From: Bacteriovorax sp.
GTDB lineage: Bacteria; Bdellovibrionota; Bacteriovoracia; Bacteriovoracales; Bacteriovoracaceae
NCBI GenBank assembly: GCA_030654205.1
Contig: JAURXW010000393.1
Span: 1-5,529, forward strand
Direction of reading: 5' to 3'
DNA: 5,529 nt
Shown: positions 1 to 5,529 of the stretch, in pieces
How positions within the stretch are numbered: position 1 is the stretch's first letter
How the letters are laid out: each line of letters begins with the position of its first letter
Position numbers and translations under genes: made by a program
The notes under the pieces: model-generated
Told to the model about the DNA's origin: nothing
The model's database searches: none
What the model saw: the letters and a program-made list of their open reading frames with translations, nothing else

Positions 1-15
1 AGTTAATATTAAAAT

Positions 16-3000
16 CTATTTAATTATTGAGAATACACCATCTTCATAAATTTGATTACACAAATAAGAACTTAGTGTTCTATTAACAACACTTCCCAAG
101 CAATTTGCATAACCTGATGTTCCAATTGAACCAGCAGGGTAAATTGTTGATCTGTATAATACGGGGGTTATTTGAGACTGCATATAGCTTTTTCCTCCTC
201 CATAAATCCTCCCTTGAATATAAGCATTTCCGCCTGCAAATGACTCAGTTCCTGTAACTTCAGCAATACTTGTTAAATGAAGAATGCTAAAAATAGTTGG
301 GAATTGTAAAGGAATAGTCCCGCTTACTGCAGCATGATCTAAAACTTTTCCTTCAAGTAAAATATAATTACTCACCATGGAATCTAAGACAGTTCCTCCT
401 TTAATAGTTAATCCAAAAGTCCCAACAAATCGATCAGGGCCTTGAAGTGTGCTTCTTTCAATTCTTCCGTTATTTATAAAAAATATTCCTTTTACTGAGG
501 AATCTACAATTATTGAACTTTGTATTTCTGATCTTTCTACGAAGTTGTTTTCAACAACTGAATCTCCTGTAACTTTAGAGCCACTTACAATCGCAACATT
601 GCCCTTAATTATTGCATTTCCATTGATCTCCACTGGTGTTTCCGCATAAACAATTACATTACTTCCAATCTGAGCGTTACCATATATTTTCGCTTTTCCA
701 ATAATTTCTACGCCTGTTCCAGTAATATTTGCTTTATTACAAACACTTGCCTCCTTGGCTAAATATACTGAATCGGAAACATAAGCGTCTTTTCCAACAA
801 TACCGCCACCATTAGGATGAATACTAATATCTTCATATATGTTTCCATTAAAACAGCCGACTAATTTAATGACTTGCTCTGTTTCACCGCAATCGTTATC
901 GCTATTTTTAGATGTTATACGTATTCTATATTTTTCTAATTCGGTTGCATTTTCAGCGATAGCCCTTTTTATTCTTATTACCAATTTACCACCACTCGAA
1001 TTAACGTATGTAACAGCGGCATTACTAATTAATACATTTCTAAACCCATCATAAACCACTTCTTCTTCATCGTAATTAGTGCCTTTCATTTTGACTAAAT
1101 CATAAAAATTAGTCTCATTTGAATTGCTATCTATTTCATATTCGAACTCTAATTCATCTCCAAGATTATCTAATCTTCTCTGCTTTATTAATTTTTCTGG
1201 AAGAGGTTTATAGGTTTTGTCGACATTATCTAAAAATCTTAAATGCCAATGACTTTTGTGAGGTTTTCCATATTCTAAAAAAGTTGATCCCAGTCTTCCC
1301 GAAAAACATCTGTTTTGCATAAAAGGTAGCGATACATGATCTTCAGCACCTGGTTCAGCGTAGATTTTGTCAATTGATTTTTTAATGCTTTCATTTTTAA
1401 AAATTTCTTTAAGATCAAAATTGGATTTAATTGAAAAATTATGTAACTTACTCATGTTCGCTGTTTGAACATCCACCTCTCTTCCCTGCTGGTGTCCAGA
1501 AGTATGTGGGGAAAAAACACCTCCATTGACTTTACTTGCATCCCCAATTTTTAAATTTATTTTCGAAAATTTTTTAAATTCTGCAAAATATTTTTTAAAA
1601 GGAGTACGTACCCAATAATCTCCTCCGTTCTCCTCATCATGTCCACTCTCTCCACTGATTGCTCCTTCTGGAGAAAAATACCGATATATTTCTTCAAGCT
1701 CATGATTCACTAGAATTGTGGCCGACTTTGCAGCAGTGATACAATTAAACATTAAGCCACATTTGCTGCTTTGAAATATATAAGCTTCATTACTAAATGA
1801 ATAGACTAGCTCAAAGGAAATTTTTCCCAAATTTGCTGACAACTGATTATTTTCAGTTGATAAATAAAACTGTGGTGCATTTGAATTTATATCACTTGAA
1901 TCAAATTGGTATTTACCATTTTCGTCTAGTTGAATAATATTACCAGAATATGGCATAAAGGCTTTTTCAATAAGTTGATGCTGTTGTGAGAGCCTTATTC
2001 CTTTCAAGTATACTTTCTGAAGGGGTAAGCCTGATAATGTCATGCTTGCAAATATTTTATTTTTGTTTTTTTCAAACTTAGGCCCAATGCTAAATAAGTC
2101 AAAGGACTTATAACTCTTCTTTCCATTTTTATCTATTGAATAGTTCAATAAATTAATATTGAGCTTTAAATTATTATCAATGACTCCTCTTGTTTTAAAT
2201 TGGAGATATGAAGGAGTGCCCATTGCAAAAGCACTAAAAAAACGTTCAAGTATTCCTACGGGCTCCTCACTAGGTACTTTTAATTTTATAAATACTTCGA
2301 TCTTGTCCCCACTTTGAGATTCAAGTGCTAACTTATGATCATCTATAAAGAATATGTCTCCATTACTTGTAGAGCTCAAATCTTCAAGTCCTCCAGTATA
2401 AAATAATATTTCTCCTGTTCTTTGGTTTCTAAATGTCGAGATAAATTCATTTCCAAGTCCTGATCCTTCAATCGCCAAATCAAAATCTAAAAATGGTCTA
2501 TTTTTCTGATAAATAAATGTCCGTTTTAAAGTAACCTCTTCACCAGAAACAGCTTTAACTTTTAATTTTGGAATGTCATCATTTTCAAACTCGTAAGAGC
2601 CACCTGTTAGGCTCCAGCCAAGAAGCCCCTGCGACAGGTCATTATTATCAATTGAACTGACCTCACCAAAGCCTTCTATGACTTGACTTAATTCCAAATT
2701 AGCTCCCATAAAATTCATGACGTTGTAATATGCCCTTTTATCTTTTCCAATTAAAGTTACTTTCAATTGGGGAATATTAATAAATTCTGCCGTACTGCCA
2801 TCTAGTATAACTTTTGATTCAAAAATTTTATTATTTTCTTGAAGAATAATTGAAGATTCTATAGCTTTACTTTGACCGTCTGAACTTGAAACACTTACCT
2901 TCACTGTTTTACTACCAGCATAAACTTCAAATGACTCTTCTATAACTCTTCCTTCAGAATCTCTCGCAAAGACTGAAATATCATTCTTCCCATCTTTTAA

Positions 3001-4926
3001 AACAATTTGCGCTTGCAACGTTTTGGAGTTAATTTTTTGTGCTACTATTTTAGTAGATTCATTTATTTCTACGAAAAAATCTGTACTATTGTCGTTAAAA
3101 TTTAAATCATTATCAATTTTAAATTGTGCCAAATTAATTAGTGGATTAAATTTATTTTCTGATAGTCCTACCACGCTTATTTTAGCCAACGAATATTCAT
3201 CAGTAGGATCATTATCAGGAGCAATTTTTATAATTCTGGTTACTTCACTAATTCCTCCTAAACTATTTGTTACTTTTAGTTTTAATGCATATTCACCATT
3301 TTCTTTGTAAGCATGATATAGGGAATTTTGAGAAGAAACTGCTCCATCTCCAAAATCCCATTCGTAGTTCGTAATTGTTCCAATTTCAGTGTATGAATCA
3401 AAGCCATCAGCATAAAGATTGCCATAAATAATACCGTCACTATTTTCATTAACTCCGATAATTGCTACTGGTTTAACAATGAATGGTTTTATGACTACTG
3501 ATTTTTTAATAGTAGAAATATTTTTACCCAAATCAGTAACGATCAAACTTACTTCATAAGTTCCAGCGGTTTGATAATAATGAGCGCTTACTATTTCATG
3601 ATCTGTAGACCCATCTCCGAAATTCCAAGTATATTCTAACGGGTCACCATAAGGATCGCTTGACGTACTGGCATCAAATGAAATTACCTCTAATTCCATC
3701 GCTTCAATCTTATCAATAGTGAAATTAGCAACGGGACTTAAGTCTTGGTTAATATGGAAGCTGTGTTCCTTTGAACTAATTCCTCCATTATTATCCACGA
3801 CCTCCAATCGCACTGTAAAATCTCCATGAGTAGTTATATCTTTTTCCAAGTAAGGCGCAGGCGTTTTAATAATCTCACCTGTGTTAAAAATCCAAGTGTA
3901 TCCAAAAATAAATCCATCATCATCTCTAACTAAGTCCCTACCATCAAACTTCATCTGGACAGGTGAATATTGCCCTGTTTGAGATAAAGAAAAGTCTACT
4001 GTTGGCAATAAATTTTTCTTAATAGTCAGAACATTAGAAGAATAACTTTTTGCCCCATCTACGTCTTCAACCATTAATAATACAAAATACTCTCCCGCTT
4101 CTTTGTACTGATAAGCAATTTTCATACCCTCAACAAAAGAACCATCACCCATTTGCCAAGTATACTTAATAATATTTCCATCAAGATCAAATGAAGAACT
4201 CGCATCTAAATTTATAATACTTCCAATCTTGAAATCTGAGGACTGGAAGCTGAAATTGGCAACTGGTAACAAGTTTATGATATTAACCTGCGTGGTTGCT
4301 GATGAAGACATACCTTCTAAATCAGTTACTACCATTGAAACTTTGTAGTTGCTCGAAAAAGAATAACGATGAACTGCCTCTCCAGTATTCGCAGTATCTA
4401 TAATTGCTCCATCTCCAAAATCAAACTTATAATTAAGGCTACCCCCTTCAGGGTCATAAGTATTTAATTGAAAACACTTTACACTGCGGCTATCGAATAT
4501 CTCACATTTAACAGAACCTATAATCGGGGGAAGATTAACCGATTTCGAAACTTTTATAATTACAAATCCTCCATCTTTTAAATCTTGCTGATTCTTCTCT
4601 ATGTCTTTATAATCGCCTTCTTTATTTTTATCATCATCTTTTTCCTTATTTTTATTCTTTACTGAATATTTCAAAATTGATTTGAAAATACCAACTTTTT
4701 TAAAAGTATGAGAAATAATAGCATTGTTCGTGGAGGTGACTTCTCCATCTCCAAATATCCAATGAAAGCTCTTTGCTGATTTAATATTACTAGCATTAAA
4801 AATAATAGTAAGTGGTGCTTTCCCGTCGGTCTTGTTAGTCGAAAATTCTCGTTTGTAACTTTCTGCCTTCAAACTTGTGGTAAAAAGAAGAATCAATAAT
4901 CCGAGCATTCGCCAAAGGTAAGTCAA
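16..4926 (-). CDS. Giant exported PKD-repeat protein with LAS-type metallopeptidase domain and C-terminal beta-helix
   Basis: The 1636-residue product has an N-terminal Sec signal peptide: Arg6, a hydrophobic core at 8-15, and a likely cleavage after Ala21 in SLKA-ES. There is no lipobox. Six PKD-like repeats follow (about 24-570), then Ig-like, carboxypeptidase-regulatory-like and jelly-roll-like segments (about 578-930). Next come a zinc-peptidase core of the LAS fold (His1145, Asp1152, His1226-x-His1228) and a hexapeptide-type beta-helix (about 1371-1606). The ten cysteines mostly fall in close pairs (141/151, 1056/1062, 1346/1358, 1609/1623), as expected for an oxidising, extracytoplasmic location. 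The start is TTG at 4926: AAGGA lies 7 nt upstream, an in-frame TAA at 4948-4950 closes the frame just above, and the later ATG at 4908 lacks an RBS and would lose the basic n-region. The frame is intact and ends TAG at 16-18. No neighbouring gene indicates a pathway. Cell-wall cleavage is inferred from the peptidase motif; the native substrate is unknown. No gene name is recognised. Confidence 0.95.
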   Translation of the reverse strand: MTYLWRMLGLLILLFTTSLKAESYKREFSTNKTDGKAPLTIIFNASNIKSAKSFHWIFGDGEVTSTNNAIISHTFKKVGIFKSILKYSVKNKNKEKDDDKNKEGDYKDIEKNQQDLKDGGFVIIKVSKSVNLPPIIGSVKCEIFDSRSVKCFQLNTYDPEGGSLNYKFDFGDGAIIDTANTGEAVHRYSFSSNYKVSMVVTDLEGMSSSATTQVNIINLLPVANFSFQSSDFKIGSIINLDASSSFDLDGNIIKYTWQMGDGSFVEGMKIAYQYKEAGEYFVLLMVEDVDGAKSYSSNVLTIKKNLLPTVDFSLSQTGQYSPVQMKFDGRDLVRDDDGFIFGYTWIFNTGEIIKTPAPYLEKDITTHGDFTVRLEVVDNNGGISSKEHSFHINQDLSPVANFTIDKIEAMELEVISFDASTSSDPYGDPLEYTWNFGDGSTDHEIVSAHYYQTAGTYEVSLIVTDLGKNISTIKKSVVIKPFIVKPVAIIGVNENSDGIIYGNLYADGFDSYTEIGTITNYEWDFGDGAVSSQNSLYHAYKENGEYALKLKVTNSLGGISEVTRIIKIAPDNDPTDEYSLAKISVVGLSENKFNPLINLAQFKIDNDLNFNDNSTDFFVEINESTKIVAQKINSKTLQAQIVLKDGKNDISVFARDSEGRVIEESFEVYAGSKTVKVSVSSSDGQSKAIESSIILQENNKIFESKVILDGSTAEFINIPQLKVTLIGKDKRAYYNVMNFMGANLELSQVIEGFGEVSSIDNNDLSQGLLGWSLTGGSYEFENDDIPKLKVKAVSGEEVTLKRTFIYQKNRPFLDFDLAIEGSGLGNEFISTFRNQRTGEILFYTGGLEDLSSTSNGDIFFIDDHKLALESQSGDKIEVFIKLKVPSEEPVGILERFFSAFAMGTPSYLQFKTRGVIDNNLKLNINLLNYSIDKNGKKSYKSFDLFSIGPKFEKNKNKIFASMTLSGLPLQKVYLKGIRLSQQHQLIEKAFMPYSGNIIQLDENGKYQFDSSDINSNAPQFYLSTENNQLSANLGKISFELVYSFSNEAYIFQSSKCGLMFNCITAAKSATILVNHELEEIYRYFSPEGAISGESGHDEENGGDYWVRTPFKKYFAEFKKFSKINLKIGDASKVNGGVFSPHTSGHQQGREVDVQTANMSKLHNFSIKSNFDLKEIFKNESIKKSIDKIYAEPGAEDHVSLPFMQNRCFSGRLGSTFLEYGKPHKSHWHLRFLDNVDKTYKPLPEKLIKQRRLDNLGDELEFEYEIDSNSNETNFYDLVKMKGTNYDEEEVVYDGFRNVLISNAAVTYVNSSGGKLVIRIKRAIAENATELEKYRIRITSKNSDNDCGETEQVIKLVGCFNGNIYEDISIHPNGGGIVGKDAYVSDSVYLAKEASVCNKANITGTGVEIIGKAKIYGNAQIGSNVIVYAETPVEINGNAIIKGNVAIVSGSKVTGDSVVENNFVERSEIQSSIIVDSSVKGIFFINNGRIERSTLQGPDRFVGTFGLTIKGGTVLDSMVSNYILLEGKVLDHAAVSGTIPLQFPTIFSILHLTSIAEVTGTESFAGGNAYIQGRIYGGGKSYMQSQITPVLYRSTIYPAGSIGTSGYANCLGSVVNRTLSSYLCNQIYEDGVFSIIK
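109..816 (-). other. C-terminal parallel beta-helix with hexapeptide register (residues about 1371-1606)
   Basis: Small aliphatic residues recur every six positions: 1377, 1383, 1389, 1395, 1401; then 1408, 1414, 1420, 1426; then 1434, 1440, 1446, 1452, 1458. Between them sit G-N-A, G-K-A, G-S-N and S-D-S turns, as in left-handed beta-helices. After about residue 1465 the register becomes less regular but continues with G-G-T, E-G-K and G-G-N-A turns to about 1580. Such C-terminal helices can be stalks, trimerisation units or binding surfaces. It is not attached to an acyl- or nucleotidyl-transferase domain, so the enzymatic use of this fold is unlikely. Confidence 0.7.
1222..1725 (-). other. 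LAS-fold zinc metallopeptidase domain, MepA (M74)- or M15-like (residues about 1068-1235)
   Basis: Two motifs define the LAS active site. The first is S-G-H-Q-Q-G-R-E-V-D at 1143-1152, matching SxHxxGxxxD with His1145 and Asp1152 as zinc ligands. The second is K-S-H-W-H-L-R-F at 1224-1231, with the HxH pair: His1228 as third ligand and His1226 as a likely catalytic residue. The E-V-D ending and the H-x-H-(L/V)-R ending are closest to penicillin-insensitive murein endopeptidase, which cuts D-Ala-meso-DAP cross-links; M15 D,D- and L,D-peptidases share the fold. All four key residues are present, so activity is plausible. The domain length (about 165 residues) is shorter than full MepA (about 270). 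Substrate specificity is inferred. Confidence 0.75.
2137..2661 (-). other. Jelly-roll-like, possibly carbohydrate-binding segment (residues about 756-930)
   Basis: The start, NNDLSQGLLGWSLTGGSYEF (761-780), resembles the N-D-x-x-x-G-L-x-G-W-x-x-T-G-G opening of secreted beta-jelly-roll modules that often bind carbohydrate. Alternating strands follow, including SGEEVTLKRTF (794-804) and PFLDFDLAIEG (811-821). No ligand residues can be assigned. A binding role is inferred by analogy. Confidence 0.4.
2722..2910 (-). other. Carboxypeptidase-regulatory-like beta domain (residues about 673-735)
   Basis: The segment begins VKVSVSSSDGQSKAIESSI and ends with LDGSTAEFINIPQLKVTLIG. This matches the usual order of such small beta-sandwich modules: V-x-V-x-D-x-x-G, then a strand, then DG-x-A-x-F-x-N-x-P followed by a strand ending before a Tyr. 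These modules are common in exported proteins as structural units and have no catalytic role. Confidence 0.5.
2914..3195 (-). other. Ig-like domain (residues about 578-671)
   Basis: The stretch ends in a pattern typical of bacterial Ig-like repeats of the glucodextranase-B type: a strand, then KDGKNDISVFARDSEGR (644-660) and a closing strand FEVYA. The N-xx-I-x-V-x-A-x-D-xx-G core is clear. It directly follows the PKD array and probably extends the stalk. The family assignment is by pattern only. Confidence 0.55.
3215..4857 (-). repeat. Array of six PKD-like domains (protein residues about 24-571)
   Basis: Six Ig-fold repeats of about 85 residues show the PKD pattern: a W/F-x-F-GDG turn, then a Y-x-x-x-G-x-Y/F strand and V-x-D-x-x-G. 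The turns are WIFGDG (56-61), FDFGDG (168-173), WQMGDG (257-262), WIFNTG (345-350), WNFGDG (434-439) and WDFGDG (523-528). Repeat 1 (about 24-128) is lengthened by a charged loop at 88-118. Repeat 4 keeps the Trp and the DDDG and VVDNNGG loops but has lost GDG. PKD arrays in secreted bacterial proteins usually act as spacers or bind polysaccharide or protein; which applies here cannot be told. The copies have diverged strongly at the protein level, and no near-identical DNA repeats are seen, so this is an old duplication. Confidence 0.9.
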
Positions 4927-4933
4927 TTTTAAA

Positions 4934-4938
4934 TCCTT
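4934..4938 (-). promoter_or_regulatory. Shine-Dalgarno site deciding the TTG start
   Basis: The minus strand reads AAGGA, then seven bases (TTTAAAA), then TTG. This is near-ideal spacing. It selects TTG at 4926 over the in-frame ATG six codons later, which is preceded by CTTTGGCGA with no purine-rich site. Confidence 0.8.
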
Positions 4939-5190
4939 ATTTGAATTTTATTATGAAATGTGTCTCGGTATAAAGCTAAGCCAATATTAATGATTACAAT
5001 AAATTATTTTTGAAAATTACTCTTACCCATCCAATAATCTGTTTTTAAAGATATCAGTAGTTTGTTGCCATTATTTAATATTTAAATTTTTATTTTGAAA
5101 ATGCACACAACTTGAGGCGATTGACTTGAGTGTTAAGAAATCTTAACACTCAATATAAAGCAGTTGCAAATAGGTAGGCCTAGGTTGAAA
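4939..5190. other. AT-rich intergenic region upstream of the giant gene
   Basis: No reading frame with a credible start and length is seen in this stretch of about 250 bp on either strand. It contains the palindrome at 5126-5153 and three copies of ACTTGAG nearby (5110, 5124, and 5273 just outside). A minus-strand promoter for the giant gene is expected here. The best match I could find, TTTTCA (5101-5096) and TTAAAT (5078-5073) with a 17-base spacer, is weak, and such matches are common by chance in AT-rich DNA. Confidence 0.6.
5126..5153. repeat. 28-bp near-perfect palindrome, possible operator or hairpin
   Basis: The arm TTGAGTGTTAAGA (5126-5138) is matched exactly by its reverse complement TCTTAACACTCAA (5141-5153) across a 2-base AA spacer. 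No T-run follows on either strand, so it is not a classic intrinsic terminator. It lies 38 bp past the stop of the fragment at right and about 200 bp upstream of the giant gene's start. A dimeric regulator site or a hairpin that protects or ends the upstream transcript are both possible. The symmetry itself is certain; its function is not. Confidence 0.75.
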
Positions 5191-5461
5191 CTAAATTAAA
5201 TCCTGACAAGCATAGGGATCGTTATTTTTTAACTCTTCAATTTTAATTAATAACTGATTACATTGAGGAGTAACTTGAGCTTCTGGCCCGTAATGAGAAC
5301 GCTGAACTCTAAGTATAATCATGTCATACTCTGTAGCAAAAGCGGACAAGAAATATTGAAAGCTTGGAAATCTGCTCCGGCACCAGTGCCTAAAATATTG
5401 GGCATGCTCAATAAATTGAGGGTTCCCCTAACGATTTTGTTTGGCCTATTAAGTCGGCCAT
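5191..5461 (-). pseudogene. Probable broken small gene (or cluster of tiny ORFs) in three frames
   Basis: Three successive minus-strand segments look coding but lie in different frames. An ATG at 5461 with a good RBS gives 17 codons, beginning MADLIGQTKSLG, to TGA at 5410-5408. A second frame runs from about 5405 (MPNILGTGAGADFQAF...) to TGA at 5321-5319. A third frame runs from ATG at 5322, overlapping that TGA as ATGA, for 43 codons (including HYGPEAQVTPQCNQLL and ending YACQDLI) to TAG at 5193-5191. Codon choice in each segment suits the AT-rich host, whereas the alternative frames in the middle use AGG, CGG and TGG. The simplest reading is one gene of about 90 codons carrying two frameshifts. 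Alternatives are true tiny coupled ORFs, with the 43-codon ORF the best candidate, or sequencing errors. The product is not recognised. Confidence 0.4.
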
Positions 5462-5468
5462 TCTAAAA

Positions 5469-5475
5469 TCCTTCC
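5469..5475 (-). promoter_or_regulatory. Shine-Dalgarno site for the ATG at 5461
   Basis: The minus strand reads GGAAGGA, then seven bases, then ATG GCC. Its core and spacing equal those of the giant gene. It supports 5461 as the original start of the broken small gene. Confidence 0.5.
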
Positions 5476-5503
5476 ATGTTCAACTTAAACGACCTTCATA
5501 AAA

Positions 5504-5511
5504 TCACCTCT
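5504..5511 (-). promoter_or_regulatory. Strong Shine-Dalgarno site before a four-codon ORF
   Basis: The minus strand has AGAGGTGA followed by TTTT and ATG (5499-5497). GAGGTGAT is an eight-base match to the 16S anti-SD complement. The frame encodes only MKVV before TAA at 5487-5485. It may be a remnant start of a destroyed gene or a leader-type ORF for the segment behind it. Confidence 0.35.
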
Positions 5512-5529
5512 ATTCTGTCCCCGTCGGGA
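5511..5529. repeat. GGGGACAG-type motif with small GC hairpin at window edge
   Basis: The last bases form TCCC-CGTC-GGGA (5518-5529), a 4-bp GC stem that may lengthen beyond the window. On the minus strand it is followed by GGGGACAGAATAG. Similar GGGGACAG blocks are, from memory, common in repeats near IS200-like/REP-associated transposases. The GC-rich hairpin stands out from the AT-rich surroundings. The evidence is thin because the element is cut by the window end. Confidence 0.25.

Noticed and set aside
449..649. Plus-strand ORF opposite the beta-helix coding region
   Set aside because: It lies wholly antisense to the intact giant gene and has no convincing RBS; its hydrophobic, Leu/Ile/Thr-rich product is what antisense of such codons gives. 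The same applies to the plus-strand frames at 839-1054, 1119-1322 and 3023-3310.
109..816. Acyltransferase, nucleotidyltransferase or bactofilin based on hexapeptide repeats
   Set aside because: The repeats sit at the C-terminus of a secreted protein without a catalytic His or transferase domain, and bactofilins are small cytoplasmic proteins.
4864..4926. Lipoprotein signal peptide
   Set aside because: There is no cysteine near the end of the hydrophobic segment; the site reads SLKA-ES.
5126..5153. Rho-independent terminator
   Set aside because: The stem is AT-rich and neither side is followed by a run of T, so the standard signal is missing.
5121..5159. Plus-strand promoter TTGACT ... TATAAA
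   Set aside because: The two boxes are 27 bp apart, too far for a sigma-70 promoter, and nothing obvious would be transcribed.
5263..5466. Plus-strand 67-codon ORF starting at TTG
   Set aside because: GAGGAG lies 4 bp before an in-frame TTG at 5275, so it is not impossible. However, it opposes host-like minus-strand coding that continues past its start to 5191, uses rarer codons (AGG, CGG, CCC, ACG), and its product is not recognised. It is more likely a shadow.
1..5529. CRISPR array, tRNA, rRNA, or complete insertion sequence
   Set aside because: No regularly spaced direct repeats, cloverleaf-type sequence, rRNA signature, or transposase gene with terminal repeats was seen.

Overview
The window is dominated by one very large minus-strand gene (16-4926, 1636 codons, about 89% of the sequence). 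It encodes an exported, multidomain, all-beta protein with an embedded zinc metallopeptidase core. The DNA is clearly AT-rich. The gene starts at TTG behind a good AAGGA Shine-Dalgarno site and has a Sec signal peptide, which fits a low-GC Gram-negative-type bacterium. The style (huge secreted PKD-repeat protein, cysteine pairs, non-ATG start) would suit the Bdellovibrionota/Bacteriovoracia. That assignment is an inference from style only, because no taxonomic marker gene is present.

Layout of the big protein, N to C: signal peptide (1-21); six PKD-like Ig-fold repeats (about 24-570), the first carrying a highly charged loop insert and the fourth lacking the usual GDG; an Ig-like domain (about 578-671); a carboxypeptidase-regulatory-like beta domain (about 673-735); a jelly-roll-like segment (about 756-930); an unassigned beta-rich segment (about 935-1065); a LAS-type (MepA/M74- or M15-like) metallopeptidase domain with SxHxxGxxxD (1143-1152) and HxH (1226-1228); an unassigned beta linker (about 1240-1345); and a C-terminal parallel beta-helix with hexapeptide register (about 1371-1606). 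The helix is bracketed by two copies of a Cys-x(11-13)-Cys plus IYED element. The likely role is a surface or periplasmic protein that binds polymers and may cut peptidoglycan cross-links. The true substrate cannot be read from the sequence.

Upstream of this gene (4927-5190) lies an AT-rich intergenic stretch with a 28-bp palindrome at 5126-5153 (13-bp arms, 2-base spacer) and no T-run. Beyond it (5191-5529) the minus strand holds coding-like segments in three different frames, each short, and two good ribosome-binding sites. This looks like the decayed remains of a small gene or a cluster of tiny overlapping ORFs. The extreme right edge carries a GGGGACAG-type motif and a small GC hairpin that may be the border of a repeat or insertion continuing outside the window. 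No RNA gene, CRISPR array or complete mobile element is visible.
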